DNA of 64,000 bases. It comes from an uncultured Bacteroidales bacterium (GTDB taxonomy: Bacteria; Bacteroidota; Bacteroidia; Bacteroidales; UBA932). Of this stretch, positions 37,287 through 45,274 are shown piece by piece. Both the position numbers and the translations under genes were made by a program. Each line of letters opens with the position of its first letter. Position 1 is the first letter of the stretch. The notes below the pieces were generated by a model that did not search any database, had not been told where the DNA came from, and saw only the letters and a list, made by a program, of their open reading frames with translations. The stretch lies in contig CAMVKH010000003.1 in NCBI GenBank assembly GCA_947168065.1, positions 186,001 through 250,000 of the forward strand, in the 5' to 3' direction.

Positions 37287-37655
37287 TCAGTCTTCCGGAT
37301 CCGAAGGTTTTCCCTCCTGCATGACGATCAGGTTGTGCTGGAGGGATTCCGATTTGAAAGGGATGACCGCGCTGCGCGAACGCGTGGTCTCGTTTTCCCA
37401 TACGTGGATGGTCACGACGGTGTTTTCGTCCATCCATGCGGGGTCGGCGTAGAGCCAGCCGGCGTTTTCCGGTTCGGCCGTGGTGATTACGTTGGTGGTC
37501 AGATTTACCACCTGCGAATCAGCTGCGGCGCTGAACCAAAGCGTATCGGGCGATATGCTGAGGTCGGGCAGGACGTATTTTTCGCAACTCAGGAACTGGG
37601 AGGCGAAAAGCAGCGTCAGCAGGGCCGAAATGAGTAGGGTCGGGAGTTTGCGCAC
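37287..37655 (-). CDS. Small BACON-like lipoprotein
   Basis: This 122-residue lipoprotein starts with GTG at 37655, the only in-frame start that gives a signal peptide; lipobox is FLSC (Cys24). The mature part is a single beta-sandwich with LSISPDTLWFSAAADSQVVNLTTN and a C-terminal SLQHNLIVMQEG strand, the usual pattern of one BACON domain, although the central Trp-x-Val segment is altered. It is divergent from the next operon, with a near-consensus -7 box TACCTTCG on the minus strand (37675-37682). Confidence 0.65.
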   Translation of the reverse strand: MRKLPTLLISALLTLLFASQFLSCEKYVLPDLSISPDTLWFSAAADSQVVNLTTNVITTAEPENAGWLYADPAWMDENTVVTIHVWENETTRSRSAVIPFKSESLQHNLIVMQEGKPSDPED

Positions 37656-37696
37656 ATCATTATTATTTGGGATGCGAAGGTATGAAAAAAAAATGA

Positions 37697-37704
37697 TAAT
37701 TTTG
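37697..37704 (+). promoter_or_regulatory. -7 box of the BACON/FISUMP/TonB receptor operon
   Basis: TAATTTTG ends 4 bases before the ATG at 37709, so transcription should start at or just before the start codon. It is the only strong -7 box found ahead of the five-gene run 37709-45238. Confidence 0.55.
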
Positions 37705-37708
37705 CGGT

Positions 37709-38326
37709 ATGAAAAGATTTATGCTCCTTGCGGTACTCTGCCTTGCAGCGCTTTCCTGCACACAGGAGGCTGAGTTGACCATTGCGCCCGACGTGGGTTC
37801 CTTCCAGCTGGGCGCCGAAGGCGGCCAGTTCGACGCCATCATCCTGACCAACGGCCTGTGGACCGCCACCTGCGAAGACGGATCGGTCAGCTTCAGTCCG
37901 GAATCGGGCGATTATTCCCTGCCTATCCACGTGAACGTGGGGCCGAACGAGGAGCACTATACCAAGGTAATCCGCATAGCCCTGACGGCCAAAGTCGACA
38001 AGCTGACACGCACCAACCGGATCGTCGTCACGCAGCAGTGCCGTCCCTTCATCATCTGTGACGAAACGGAGAAGACGGTCGGGCCGGAAGGCGACATCGT
38101 CCGTTTCGAAGTCAATTCCAACGACAGCTGGCATGCCGTGCGTGTTGACGGGACGGATGCCTGCCTGTTCGAGCCGGAGGAGGGAGGACCCAACCGTACG
38201 GATTTCGCGATGCTGATTCCTGAGAACCCGGACGGCGGCATCTATGCCGTCCGTCTGGTGCTCGACCATTCCCCTGCGACGGAGATCGTGCTTACGGTCG
38301 AACAGCTCCCCGAGGGCTGTCTCTGA
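37709..38326 (+). CDS. BACON-domain lipoprotein (two domains)
   Basis: This 205-residue lipoprotein has lipobox ALSC (Cys17) and two tandem BACON-type beta-sandwiches: residues about 22-108 (IAPDVGSFQLGAEGGQFDAIILTNGLWTA, ending IVVTQQC) and about 110-200 (EKTVGPEGDIVRFEVNSNDSWHAV, ending LTVEQLP). BACON domains are thought to bind glycans, mucin or proteins. First gene of the operon; the next starts 37 bases downstream. Confidence 0.78.
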   Translation: MKRFMLLAVLCLAALSCTQEAELTIAPDVGSFQLGAEGGQFDAIILTNGLWTATCEDGSVSFSPESGDYSLPIHVNVGPNEEHYTKVIRIALTAKVDKLTRTNRIVVTQQCRPFIICDETEKTVGPEGDIVRFEVNSNDSWHAVRVDGTDACLFEPEEGGPNRTDFAMLIPENPDGGIYAVRLVLDHSPATEIVLTVEQLPEGCL

Positions 38327-38363
38327 TGGCAGGTATCAAACTGTAACTTAAATGATAACACAT

Positions 38364-39734
38364 ATGAAAAGAGTCTTTTCCTTTGTAGCATTGTGTCTGT
38401 TCGTCCTCTCTGCCTGCGAGCCGGAGCCGGTCCTTTCGCTCGACAAGGAGTCGATTGAATTCGACCAGAACGGCGGCAGCCAGACCGTCGCCGTGACGGC
38501 CAACAATACCTGGAATGTCGTTGTCGACAACAGCGGTTTCTACTCGGTCACGCCGATGAGCGGTACCGAAAACGGTTACATCACCATCCAGGTCGATCCC
38601 AATGCTTCTGCATCCAGCCGCAACGCCCAGGTGGCGGTCATCTGCAGCAGCCGTGACATGTCGGTCACCAAGGTCGTGCGCATTTCGCAGACCTGCCCGG
38701 CCGGCAGCATCCGTCTGGACGGGGTCGCTGTCAACGGAGACAGCAGTCTGCGTGAGGTTCCCGCCGAAGGCGGCACGATGGAGTTCACCCTCACGGCCAA
38801 CAGCAAGTGGACCATCTCCTGCAGCGAGCCCGACGTGACCCTCTCCGCCACGGGCGGCGAGGCCGGCAGCGGCCTGAAGGTCACGGCGACCGTTCCGGCA
38901 TGCCCGGTCTTCGAAGGCCGTTCGATTCCGATCGCACTTTCTTGCACTACGCAGTCCGGCGGCGTGAATGAGACGCTTTCGTTCGCCCAGCTGGGCGGTG
39001 TCCTCGCCTATGAAGGCGAAGTCTATCACGCAGCCCTGATGGGTGACGGCAAGTGGTGGATGACCGAGAACCTGCGCTATATCCCCGCCGGCCTGACGCC
39101 GAGCGACGATGCCTCCGCGGTCAACAGCGGCGTCTGGTATCCGCTCGTGATCGACGTGCTCGACGAGAGTACGGCGACCGTGAAGTTCAGCACCGACGCT
39201 GCCGTCATCAAGGCGAACGGTTATCTCTACAGCACCGAAGTGGCCCTGGGCCTGAAACCGGGCGAGATTACGGCCGACAACGCCGGAAGCTTCGAAGGTG
39301 CACAGGGCATCTGCCCGAGCGGCTGGCATATCCCGACCAAGGCCGACATCGTAGGCCTGGTGGGCAAGACGGCCGACAAGGCTGACACCAATCCCGACGC
39401 ACCGTACTATGACGCCGAACTGAACGGCGGCAACGGCAGCGCCGCGCTCCTCAATGCAGCCGGCTTCAACGCCGGTGCCTGGGGTGCCGTTTCCATCGCC
39501 AACACTGCCGCAACCAAGGGCACGGCGATGGGCGCCATCAAGGCTTATCAGGGGGGTATGAACACGGGCTACATCGCCGGTTCGTCGATGCGCCAGGTGA
39601 CCACCAACGATGACGGTTCGCTCAAGAACGTCCAGTTTGTGGGTCTGATGCCGAACATGAACAACGGCACGTACAACGGCGCCTGGAACAACTACCGCAA
39701 CGGCGTCTCCGTGCGTTGTGTGAAGAACAACTAA
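38364..39734 (+). CDS. BACON and FISUMP domain lipoprotein
   Basis: This 456-residue lipoprotein starts at 38364 (signal peptide with lipobox LSAC, Cys18). It has two BACON-type sandwiches (about 25-115 and 118-215) and a C-terminal FISUMP domain (about 220-456), recognised by KWWMTENLRYIP, GICPSGWHIPTKAD and the final NGVSVRCVKNN. FISUMP is the Fibrobacter succinogenes major paralogous domain, found on surface proteins and related to C-type-lectin-like folds. The stop is one base before the TonB receptor ATG, which suggests a surface-exposed partner of that receptor. Confidence 0.82.
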   Translation: MKRVFSFVALCLFVLSACEPEPVLSLDKESIEFDQNGGSQTVAVTANNTWNVVVDNSGFYSVTPMSGTENGYITIQVDPNASASSRNAQVAVICSSRDMSVTKVVRISQTCPAGSIRLDGVAVNGDSSLREVPAEGGTMEFTLTANSKWTISCSEPDVTLSATGGEAGSGLKVTATVPACPVFEGRSIPIALSCTTQSGGVNETLSFAQLGGVLAYEGEVYHAALMGDGKWWMTENLRYIPAGLTPSDDASAVNSGVWYPLVIDVLDESTATVKFSTDAAVIKANGYLYSTEVALGLKPGEITADNAGSFEGAQGICPSGWHIPTKADIVGLVGKTADKADTNPDAPYYDAELNGGNGSAALLNAAGFNAGAWGAVSIANTAATKGTAMGAIKAYQGGMNTGYIAGSSMRQVTTNDDGSLKNVQFVGLMPNMNNGTYNGAWNNYRNGVSVRCVKNN

Positions 39735-39735
39735 A

Positions 39736-42606
39736 ATGCGCTGCGGACACTTCACAAGGGTCCGTTTCGTAATGCTGCTTGCCATCTTCCTGGCAGGCAG
39801 CTTTGCGCTTTTGTCTGCTCAGACGCCCGCCCGCTACAAAGTCTCGGGCACGGTGGTGGAGCAGGGGAGCGGCGAACCCGTTGTGATGGTATCCGTGATT
39901 ATCAAGGATTTGGGTCTGTGGGCGGTCAGTGATGCCGACGGCCGTTTCGAACTCACCGGCGTTCCGGCCGGAACGCACGCGCTCGAGTTCACGCTGCTGG
40001 GCTACGAAACCCGGAAGCTGCCTGTCACCGTCAAGGGCGACGTGAGCCGCCTCCGCGTGGAGCTGGCCGTGTCGAGCCTCTCGCTCGACGCCGTGGTGGT
40101 GACGGCCCGCGAAGGCGGCGAAATCACCTCCGCCTCCAAGATCGGCAAACAGACCATCGAGCACATCCAGCCCTCGAGCCTGAAGGACGTGATGCAGCTG
40201 CTGCCCGGCAGCATCACGGAGAATCCTACCCTTACCCAGGTGGGTGCGCTGTCCATCCGCGACGTGGGCACCAATGCCGCCAATGCGGCCGGCACGGCGC
40301 TGATCGTGGATGGTGCCACTGTTTCGAACGATGCCAATCTGCAGATGCTCTCTACGGCCACGGCGATGAGCGGCAGCGAGAGCAACGTGGCCTCCACGGC
40401 CGGCGGTGGCGTTGATACGCGGCAGATTTCGACCGACAACATCGAGAGTGTCGAAGTCATCCGCGGCATCCCCTCGGTGGTCTATGGCGACCTGACTTCC
40501 GGCGCCGTGGTGGTCAAGACCAAGGCGGGCGTGACGCCCTGGGAAGTACGCCTGAAAGCGGACCCGCAGCTCAAGCAGGTCTCCTTCGGCAAAGGTTTCC
40601 AGCTGGGCGAGAAAGCCGGCGTGCTGAACTTCGACGCCGACTATGCCCACGCTTACAGCGACGTCCGCACGCCCTCTTCGGCCTACAACCGCTTCAATTT
40701 CCAGACAGGCTGGTCGGGGAATATCCGCAAGAAGTTCACGATCAACGCCAAGTTGCGCGGCAACTGGTCCAACGCCACCAATACCAGCGATCCCGACCTG
40801 GTGCTCGACGAGCTCTCGCAACAGCGCGACCGCGGTCTGCGCCTGGGCGTGAACGGCCGCTGGATCATCAACAAGCCGTGGCTGACGAACATCGAGTATC
40901 TGGTCTCGGGCAGCATCACCGACCAGTTCTCCCGCAGCCGTATCTATCAGGGATCCGCGGGCCGGACGCCCACTTCCTCCGCGATGTACGACGGCGAGAA
41001 CGAAGCTTTCTTCACGCCGGCCCAGTATTATTCCGACGTGAAGGTCTATGGCCGTCCGGTCGATGCACAGGCCAAGCTGACCCTCCACCAGATAGGGAAA
41101 TATGGTCCCGTGACCAACAAGGTGCTCGCTGGCGCTGAGTGGCGGAGCCAGGGCAATATCGGCCTGGGCAAGGTTTTCGACGCCACGATGCCGCCTTCGC
41201 CTGGTTCTGCCTCCGCTTTCCGTGAACGCTCTTTCCGCGACATCCCCTTCCTGCATTCGCTCACGGCTTATGCGGAAGATAATCTGAAGCTGCCGCTGGG
41301 TGGCACGGAGCTGGAAATCCAGGCCGGCGCCCGTTTCAATGCCATTTATGCCTCTGGCATCAACACCTCCGCTTTCACGGGCATCGAGCCCCGCCTGAAC
41401 GGCCGCTACACGCTCCTCCGCCGGCCGTCCGGCCTGCGGGAACTGGTGCTGCGCGGAGGATGGGGCCGTTCGTTCAAGATGCCGTCGATGATCTATCTCT
41501 ATCCGGAACCGGTGTACAAGGATATGGTGTCGTTCTACTACAACGACTTCGACGCCAACGGCAGCGGCCTGGCCGTTATCACGACGCGTCGTGTGGAGCC
41601 CCAGCCCGCCCTCCGGCCGCAGCAGACCCGCAACATCGAAGCCGGCATCGAGTTCAACGCGGGTGCCGTGAGCGGGTCCGTGGTCTGGTTCAACGAGCAC
41701 ATGAAGGATGGCTACGGCTTCTCTACCGTCTATACGCCCATGGTTTACAACCGCTATGGCTACACCTGGCGGAACGGGACGACGCCCGCCCAGGTGGTCC
41801 TGCCATCGGGTGCGGACCTGAAGTGGCGCGTGGGCGGCGTGACGGCGGGTGGGGAATCGCTCCCCTTCATTACCGATACGACCTTTATGGCCATCTCCGT
41901 CCCGACCAGCAATATCGCCTCCGACAAGTGGGGCGTGGAATTTACGCTCGACGTGGCGAAGATTCCGTCGCTCGGGACCTCCATCAACGTGAGCGGCGCC
42001 TACATGAATGTGACCACCTGGAACAACGGGACGACGCAACGGCTGTACGCCGGTACGGTCAATGGCCGTACCTATCCGTATGTGGGCGTCTATGCCGGAA
42101 CGTCCACGACTTCCAATGTGACGGTCCGCGAACGCCTGAGCACCAACGTGCGGCTGATCACCCATATCCCGCAGCTGGCGATGGTGGTGACCCTCACCAC
42201 GCAGCTGGTCTTCATCGATGCTACGCGTAACAACCATATCTCTGGCGGACAAGAAGATGCCTGGTACGACGAAAAGGCCGGGACCTGGTGCGTAGCCCCG
42301 GTCTATTATCTGGACAGGGCGGACCGTCTCCGACCTTTCGACCGCTCGATGGCGGACGACCCGCAGTTCCGCAACCTGATCCTGACGACGAACACCGACA
42401 CGTATTATGTGCGGCAGGGCTATCCGTTCTACGGAATGCTGAACCTGCGGCTTTCGAAGGAGATCGGGCAGCTGGCCACGGTCTCGTTCTATGCCAATAA
42501 CTTCCTGAATCTGCGGGGACGCGTGCGCAACAGCGTCACCCATTATCCCAGCGACCGCAACACGCCGATCTATTTCGGCGCCGAGGTCAAAATATCCATC
42601 CGGTAG
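39736..42606 (+). CDS. TonB-dependent outer-membrane receptor with carboxypeptidase-regulatory domain
   Basis: This 956-residue receptor has a signal peptide (to LLSAQ, residue 29), a carboxypeptidase-regulatory-like domain (about 34-118; YKVSGTVVEQGSGEPVVMVSVIIKDLG, ELTGVPAGTHALEFTLLGYE), a plug (about 125-265; SLKDVMQLLPGSITENPTL and SVEVIRGIPSVVYGDLTSGAVVVKTKAG) and a full barrel ending VKISIR. ATG 39736 is used; ATG 39772 would also leave a signal peptide. Genes downstream encode DUF4876- and DUF6850-type proteins, an arrangement seen with some Bacteroidetes receptors; the ligand is unknown. Confidence 0.9.
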   Translation: MRCGHFTRVRFVMLLAIFLAGSFALLSAQTPARYKVSGTVVEQGSGEPVVMVSVIIKDLGLWAVSDADGRFELTGVPAGTHALEFTLLGYETRKLPVTVKGDVSRLRVELAVSSLSLDAVVVTAREGGEITSASKIGKQTIEHIQPSSLKDVMQLLPGSITENPTLTQVGALSIRDVGTNAANAAGTALIVDGATVSNDANLQMLSTATAMSGSESNVASTAGGGVDTRQISTDNIESVEVIRGIPSVVYGDLTSGAVVVKTKAGVTPWEVRLKADPQLKQVSFGKGFQLGEKAGVLNFDADYAHAYSDVRTPSSAYNRFNFQTGWSGNIRKKFTINAKLRGNWSNATNTSDPDLVLDELSQQRDRGLRLGVNGRWIINKPWLTNIEYLVSGSITDQFSRSRIYQGSAGRTPTSSAMYDGENEAFFTPAQYYSDVKVYGRPVDAQAKLTLHQIGKYGPVTNKVLAGAEWRSQGNIGLGKVFDATMPPSPGSASAFRERSFRDIPFLHSLTAYAEDNLKLPLGGTELEIQAGARFNAIYASGINTSAFTGIEPRLNGRYTLLRRPSGLRELVLRGGWGRSFKMPSMIYLYPEPVYKDMVSFYYNDFDANGSGLAVITTRRVEPQPALRPQQTRNIEAGIEFNAGAVSGSVVWFNEHMKDGYGFSTVYTPMVYNRYGYTWRNGTTPAQVVLPSGADLKWRVGGVTAGGESLPFITDTTFMAISVPTSNIASDKWGVEFTLDVAKIPSLGTSINVSGAYMNVTTWNNGTTQRLYAGTVNGRTYPYVGVYAGTSTTSNVTVRERLSTNVRLITHIPQLAMVVTLTTQLVFIDATRNNHISGGQEDAWYDEKAGTWCVAPVYYLDRADRLRPFDRSMADDPQFRNLILTTNTDTYYVRQGYPFYGMLNLRLSKEIGQLATVSFYANNFLNLRGRVRNSVTHYPSDRNTPIYFGAEVKISIR

Positions 42607-42608
42607 CC

Positions 42609-43805
42609 ATGAAACGCAAGATCTTCATCCTGTTCGTCTTCTTGCTTCCGGTCCTTTCGTGTTACCGGGAAGAGCCTTCGGTGGCCCATCTGACCGTACA
42701 GTTGCGGCTCGATGACGCCCCTGTGGCTGTCGATCTGACCCAGCTCGAAGTGCGGTTGCAGAACAAAGGCGCGGATTTCTCCTATACGGAGCATCCCGAT
42801 GCCTCCGGGAAGGTACAGTTCGACGTCCAGCCGGGCAAGTACGACGTAGTGGCGTCCGCCTGGTTCAAGTCTACACGGATTGCCGTGAACGGCGCCAGCG
42901 AGGAGTTCCTCCTCTCGGCCGAAGGCCTGTGGGATGCACACGGCGAGTTTCGAGCCCCGCTGCTGGAGATTCCCCTTCACGTCGCCGTACCCAATCCGCT
43001 CATTATCCGGGAAGTCTATTTCCACGGCAGTACGACGCTCGAAGGGGCGAACTACACGAAAGACACGTACGTCGAACTCTACAACAATGCGGGTCCGGGC
43101 GGCCAGACCGTCTATCTCGACTCCCTTTGCCTGGCCACGGTCTTCCCGTATAATTCCACGACCGGCAACAATGCCTGGGCCGGCCGGGATACCATCCCGA
43201 TCGCCCAGATGTACTGGATGTTCCCGGGTGAGGGCCACAGTTATCCGCTTGCGCCGGGCGAATCGGCCGTGGTGGCCTGTGTCGCCGCGGTGGACCACGG
43301 CGGACGGGCCACCTCGGCCCTTGCGCTCAATCGCGCACACTTCGGCTGCTGGTCGGAGCTCCTTCCCCGCCACGAGATTGCGGCAGGCGTAGTCCCGATG
43401 GTGCTCACTATGACCGGCCAGGGCAACCAGTGGGCCGTTTCGGTCCACAGCCCGGCTTTCGTCATCTTCCGGCCTTCGATGGGCGTGGCCGCTTATCAGG
43501 CGCAGGGTGCCGTTTGGGAAAACTACGAACCGGGCAAGAGTTCCGGCTCCAAATACTGGCATATCGACAAAAATTGGATTCTCGATGGCGTAGAATGCGT
43601 GGACTCGCCTTCCTCGGCCATCAAGCGCCTACCCGGCACGATCGACGCTTCCTATGTCTGGATGCGTTCGGGCCACTACTCCGGCAAATGCGTCACGCGC
43701 AAACTGGACTTCACGGAAGACGGCATCGACGTCTTCCAGGACACGAACAATTCAGATGCGGATTTCATCCCCGACAGTAACCCTTCCCCCCGACTCAAGC
43801 CATGA
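42609..43805 (+). CDS. DUF4876-type lipoprotein
   Basis: This 398-residue lipoprotein has lipobox VLSC (Cys18) followed by YREEP. An N-terminal beta-sandwich (about 25-115) is followed by a domain resembling a lamin-tail-like fold (IIREVYFHGSTT, DTYVELYNNAGPGGQTVYLDSLCLA), the pattern I associate with DUF4876. It starts 2 bases after the receptor stop and overlaps the next gene by ATGA, so expression is coupled to both. It may sit on the receptor as a lid or capture ligand outside; this is inference. Confidence 0.75.
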   Translation: MKRKIFILFVFLLPVLSCYREEPSVAHLTVQLRLDDAPVAVDLTQLEVRLQNKGADFSYTEHPDASGKVQFDVQPGKYDVVASAWFKSTRIAVNGASEEFLLSAEGLWDAHGEFRAPLLEIPLHVAVPNPLIIREVYFHGSTTLEGANYTKDTYVELYNNAGPGGQTVYLDSLCLATVFPYNSTTGNNAWAGRDTIPIAQMYWMFPGEGHSYPLAPGESAVVACVAAVDHGGRATSALALNRAHFGCWSELLPRHEIAAGVVPMVLTMTGQGNQWAVSVHSPAFVIFRPSMGVAAYQAQGAVWENYEPGKSSGSKYWHIDKNWILDGVECVDSPSSAIKRLPGTIDASYVWMRSGHYSGKCVTRKLDFTEDGIDVFQDTNNSDADFIPDSNPSPRLKP

Positions 43806-45238
43806 GAACGCGCCGTTTTGTCTTTCTGACCGGGCTGACCGTGCTGCTGGCTTTGTCCTCCGCCGCTTCGGCAGGCGCGCAGGAGCGGAACATGGCCCGA
43901 CTCGTGCTGGAAGACACCACTTACGTGGATGTATCGATGGGCCTGCAGGGAGAGACCGGTCGGCTCCGCGATATCTTTGACCCCGAACAAGTGCTGGCTG
44001 GCGCTCTGGAGGCAAGCTCCCGCCGCAAGCTTGGCGCCGTGAGCCTCTACGGCCACTTCGGTTATGGATACGATTATGGCCGGGGCAGCACCTGGCGCGG
44101 ATGGATCAACCCATACGAGACGCCCTTCATGCTGGCTGACTCGATTCCGGGCGCACTTTCCCTGGAGCGATTCTCTATGCAGGCTGGTGCCGGACTGCCG
44201 CTGGGTTCGAACTGGTCGGTGGGCCTGGACCTGGCCTATGACGTGGCTTTGATGGCCAAGCACAAGGATTTGCGGAACAAGAATACCGCGATGAACTTCC
44301 GCTTGGCGCCCGGCATCCAGTGGAGGGGCGAACAGCTGGGCCTGGGCCTGGACCTGGGTTATGAGCGCAGTACCGAGCGCGTGGAGTATATGCAGGTATC
44401 TTCGAATCTGGAGCACGTGCTCTTCGACATCTACGGACTGTGGCTCTATCATGCGAGTGGCTTTGGCAGCGCCGAGGTGCGCCGCTTCAAGGAAAACAAT
44501 CGCTTTTTCGGCGACTTCCAGCTGGATCTGGACCTGGGAGGCGTGTCCTTGGAGAACAGCCTGGGTGCCTCGTGGCTGCTGGACAATCAGTCTGAAGTGG
44601 GTTACAACAACCTGCAGTTCGGCTTGACGCGTACCCTCACCTGGAGCGACGAACTGACACTCCGCATCGGCGAGGCGCACGTCGTTGAGGCCTCTTTCTC
44701 GTTCAGCTCGACGCAGGGCTTCCGCCCGCTGCAGCGGCAGGAACTTGATCCGGATTCCCGCATCCGGATCTGGGTGACCTGCGGCGAGCCCGTGTTCTGC
44801 TACTGGCGGCAATATCACCATGAGTCCGTCCGCTATACTTTCGGCAGGTCGTGGAAGCTGTCGGCAGGCCTCGTGGACTGGGGCATGGAGCACAGTTACA
44901 CGGAGTATCCGAGGCGGTTTGAACAACACATCCATAATATGACGCCTTCGCTGTCCGCTGAGATACCTATCGGGAATTTCAAGATAGTGCCTTTGATCGG
45001 CCACACGTTCAGTTATCATTCCTACACCGACGAGACCGAGTGGCAGTTGGTCGAGCCCTTGCGTAAGCAGTGGGACCTCTGGGATGGAAGCAGTAACCTG
45101 GGCGGGCTTGATGTGGACTGGACTTCCGCGAGCGGCCGGACCTATGTCAAGGCGCACTACAGCGTCGAGGTGTCTACCGAGTTGGCTGAAGAAGGATCGC
45201 GCCACGTGGCGGGCCTGACCCTGGGCTTTGTGTTTTAA
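43802..45238 (+). CDS. DUF6850-type outer-membrane beta-barrel protein
   Basis: This 478-residue protein has a signal peptide (to AGAQE, about residue 27) and then mostly amphipathic beta strands with aromatic girdles (VSLYGHFGYGYDYGRGSTWRG, NNRFFGDFQLDLDLGG) and a terminal Phe (LGFVF), as for an outer-membrane barrel of about 14-18 strands. Its place directly after a DUF4876-type gene fits the DUF6850 family. No function is established. It is the last gene of the coupled run; the S46 peptidase gene begins 36 bases further on. Confidence 0.72.
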   Translation: MRTRRFVFLTGLTVLLALSSAASAGAQERNMARLVLEDTTYVDVSMGLQGETGRLRDIFDPEQVLAGALEASSRRKLGAVSLYGHFGYGYDYGRGSTWRGWINPYETPFMLADSIPGALSLERFSMQAGAGLPLGSNWSVGLDLAYDVALMAKHKDLRNKNTAMNFRLAPGIQWRGEQLGLGLDLGYERSTERVEYMQVSSNLEHVLFDIYGLWLYHASGFGSAEVRRFKENNRFFGDFQLDLDLGGVSLENSLGASWLLDNQSEVGYNNLQFGLTRTLTWSDELTLRIGEAHVVEASFSFSSTQGFRPLQRQELDPDSRIRIWVTCGEPVFCYWRQYHHESVRYTFGRSWKLSAGLVDWGMEHSYTEYPRRFEQHIHNMTPSLSAEIPIGNFKIVPLIGHTFSYHSYTDETEWQLVEPLRKQWDLWDGSSNLGGLDVDWTSASGRTYVKAHYSVEVSTELAEEGSRHVAGLTLGFVF

Positions 45239-45274
45239 TCAGATAGTATTGAAAATTAGATAGTTATATTGCAT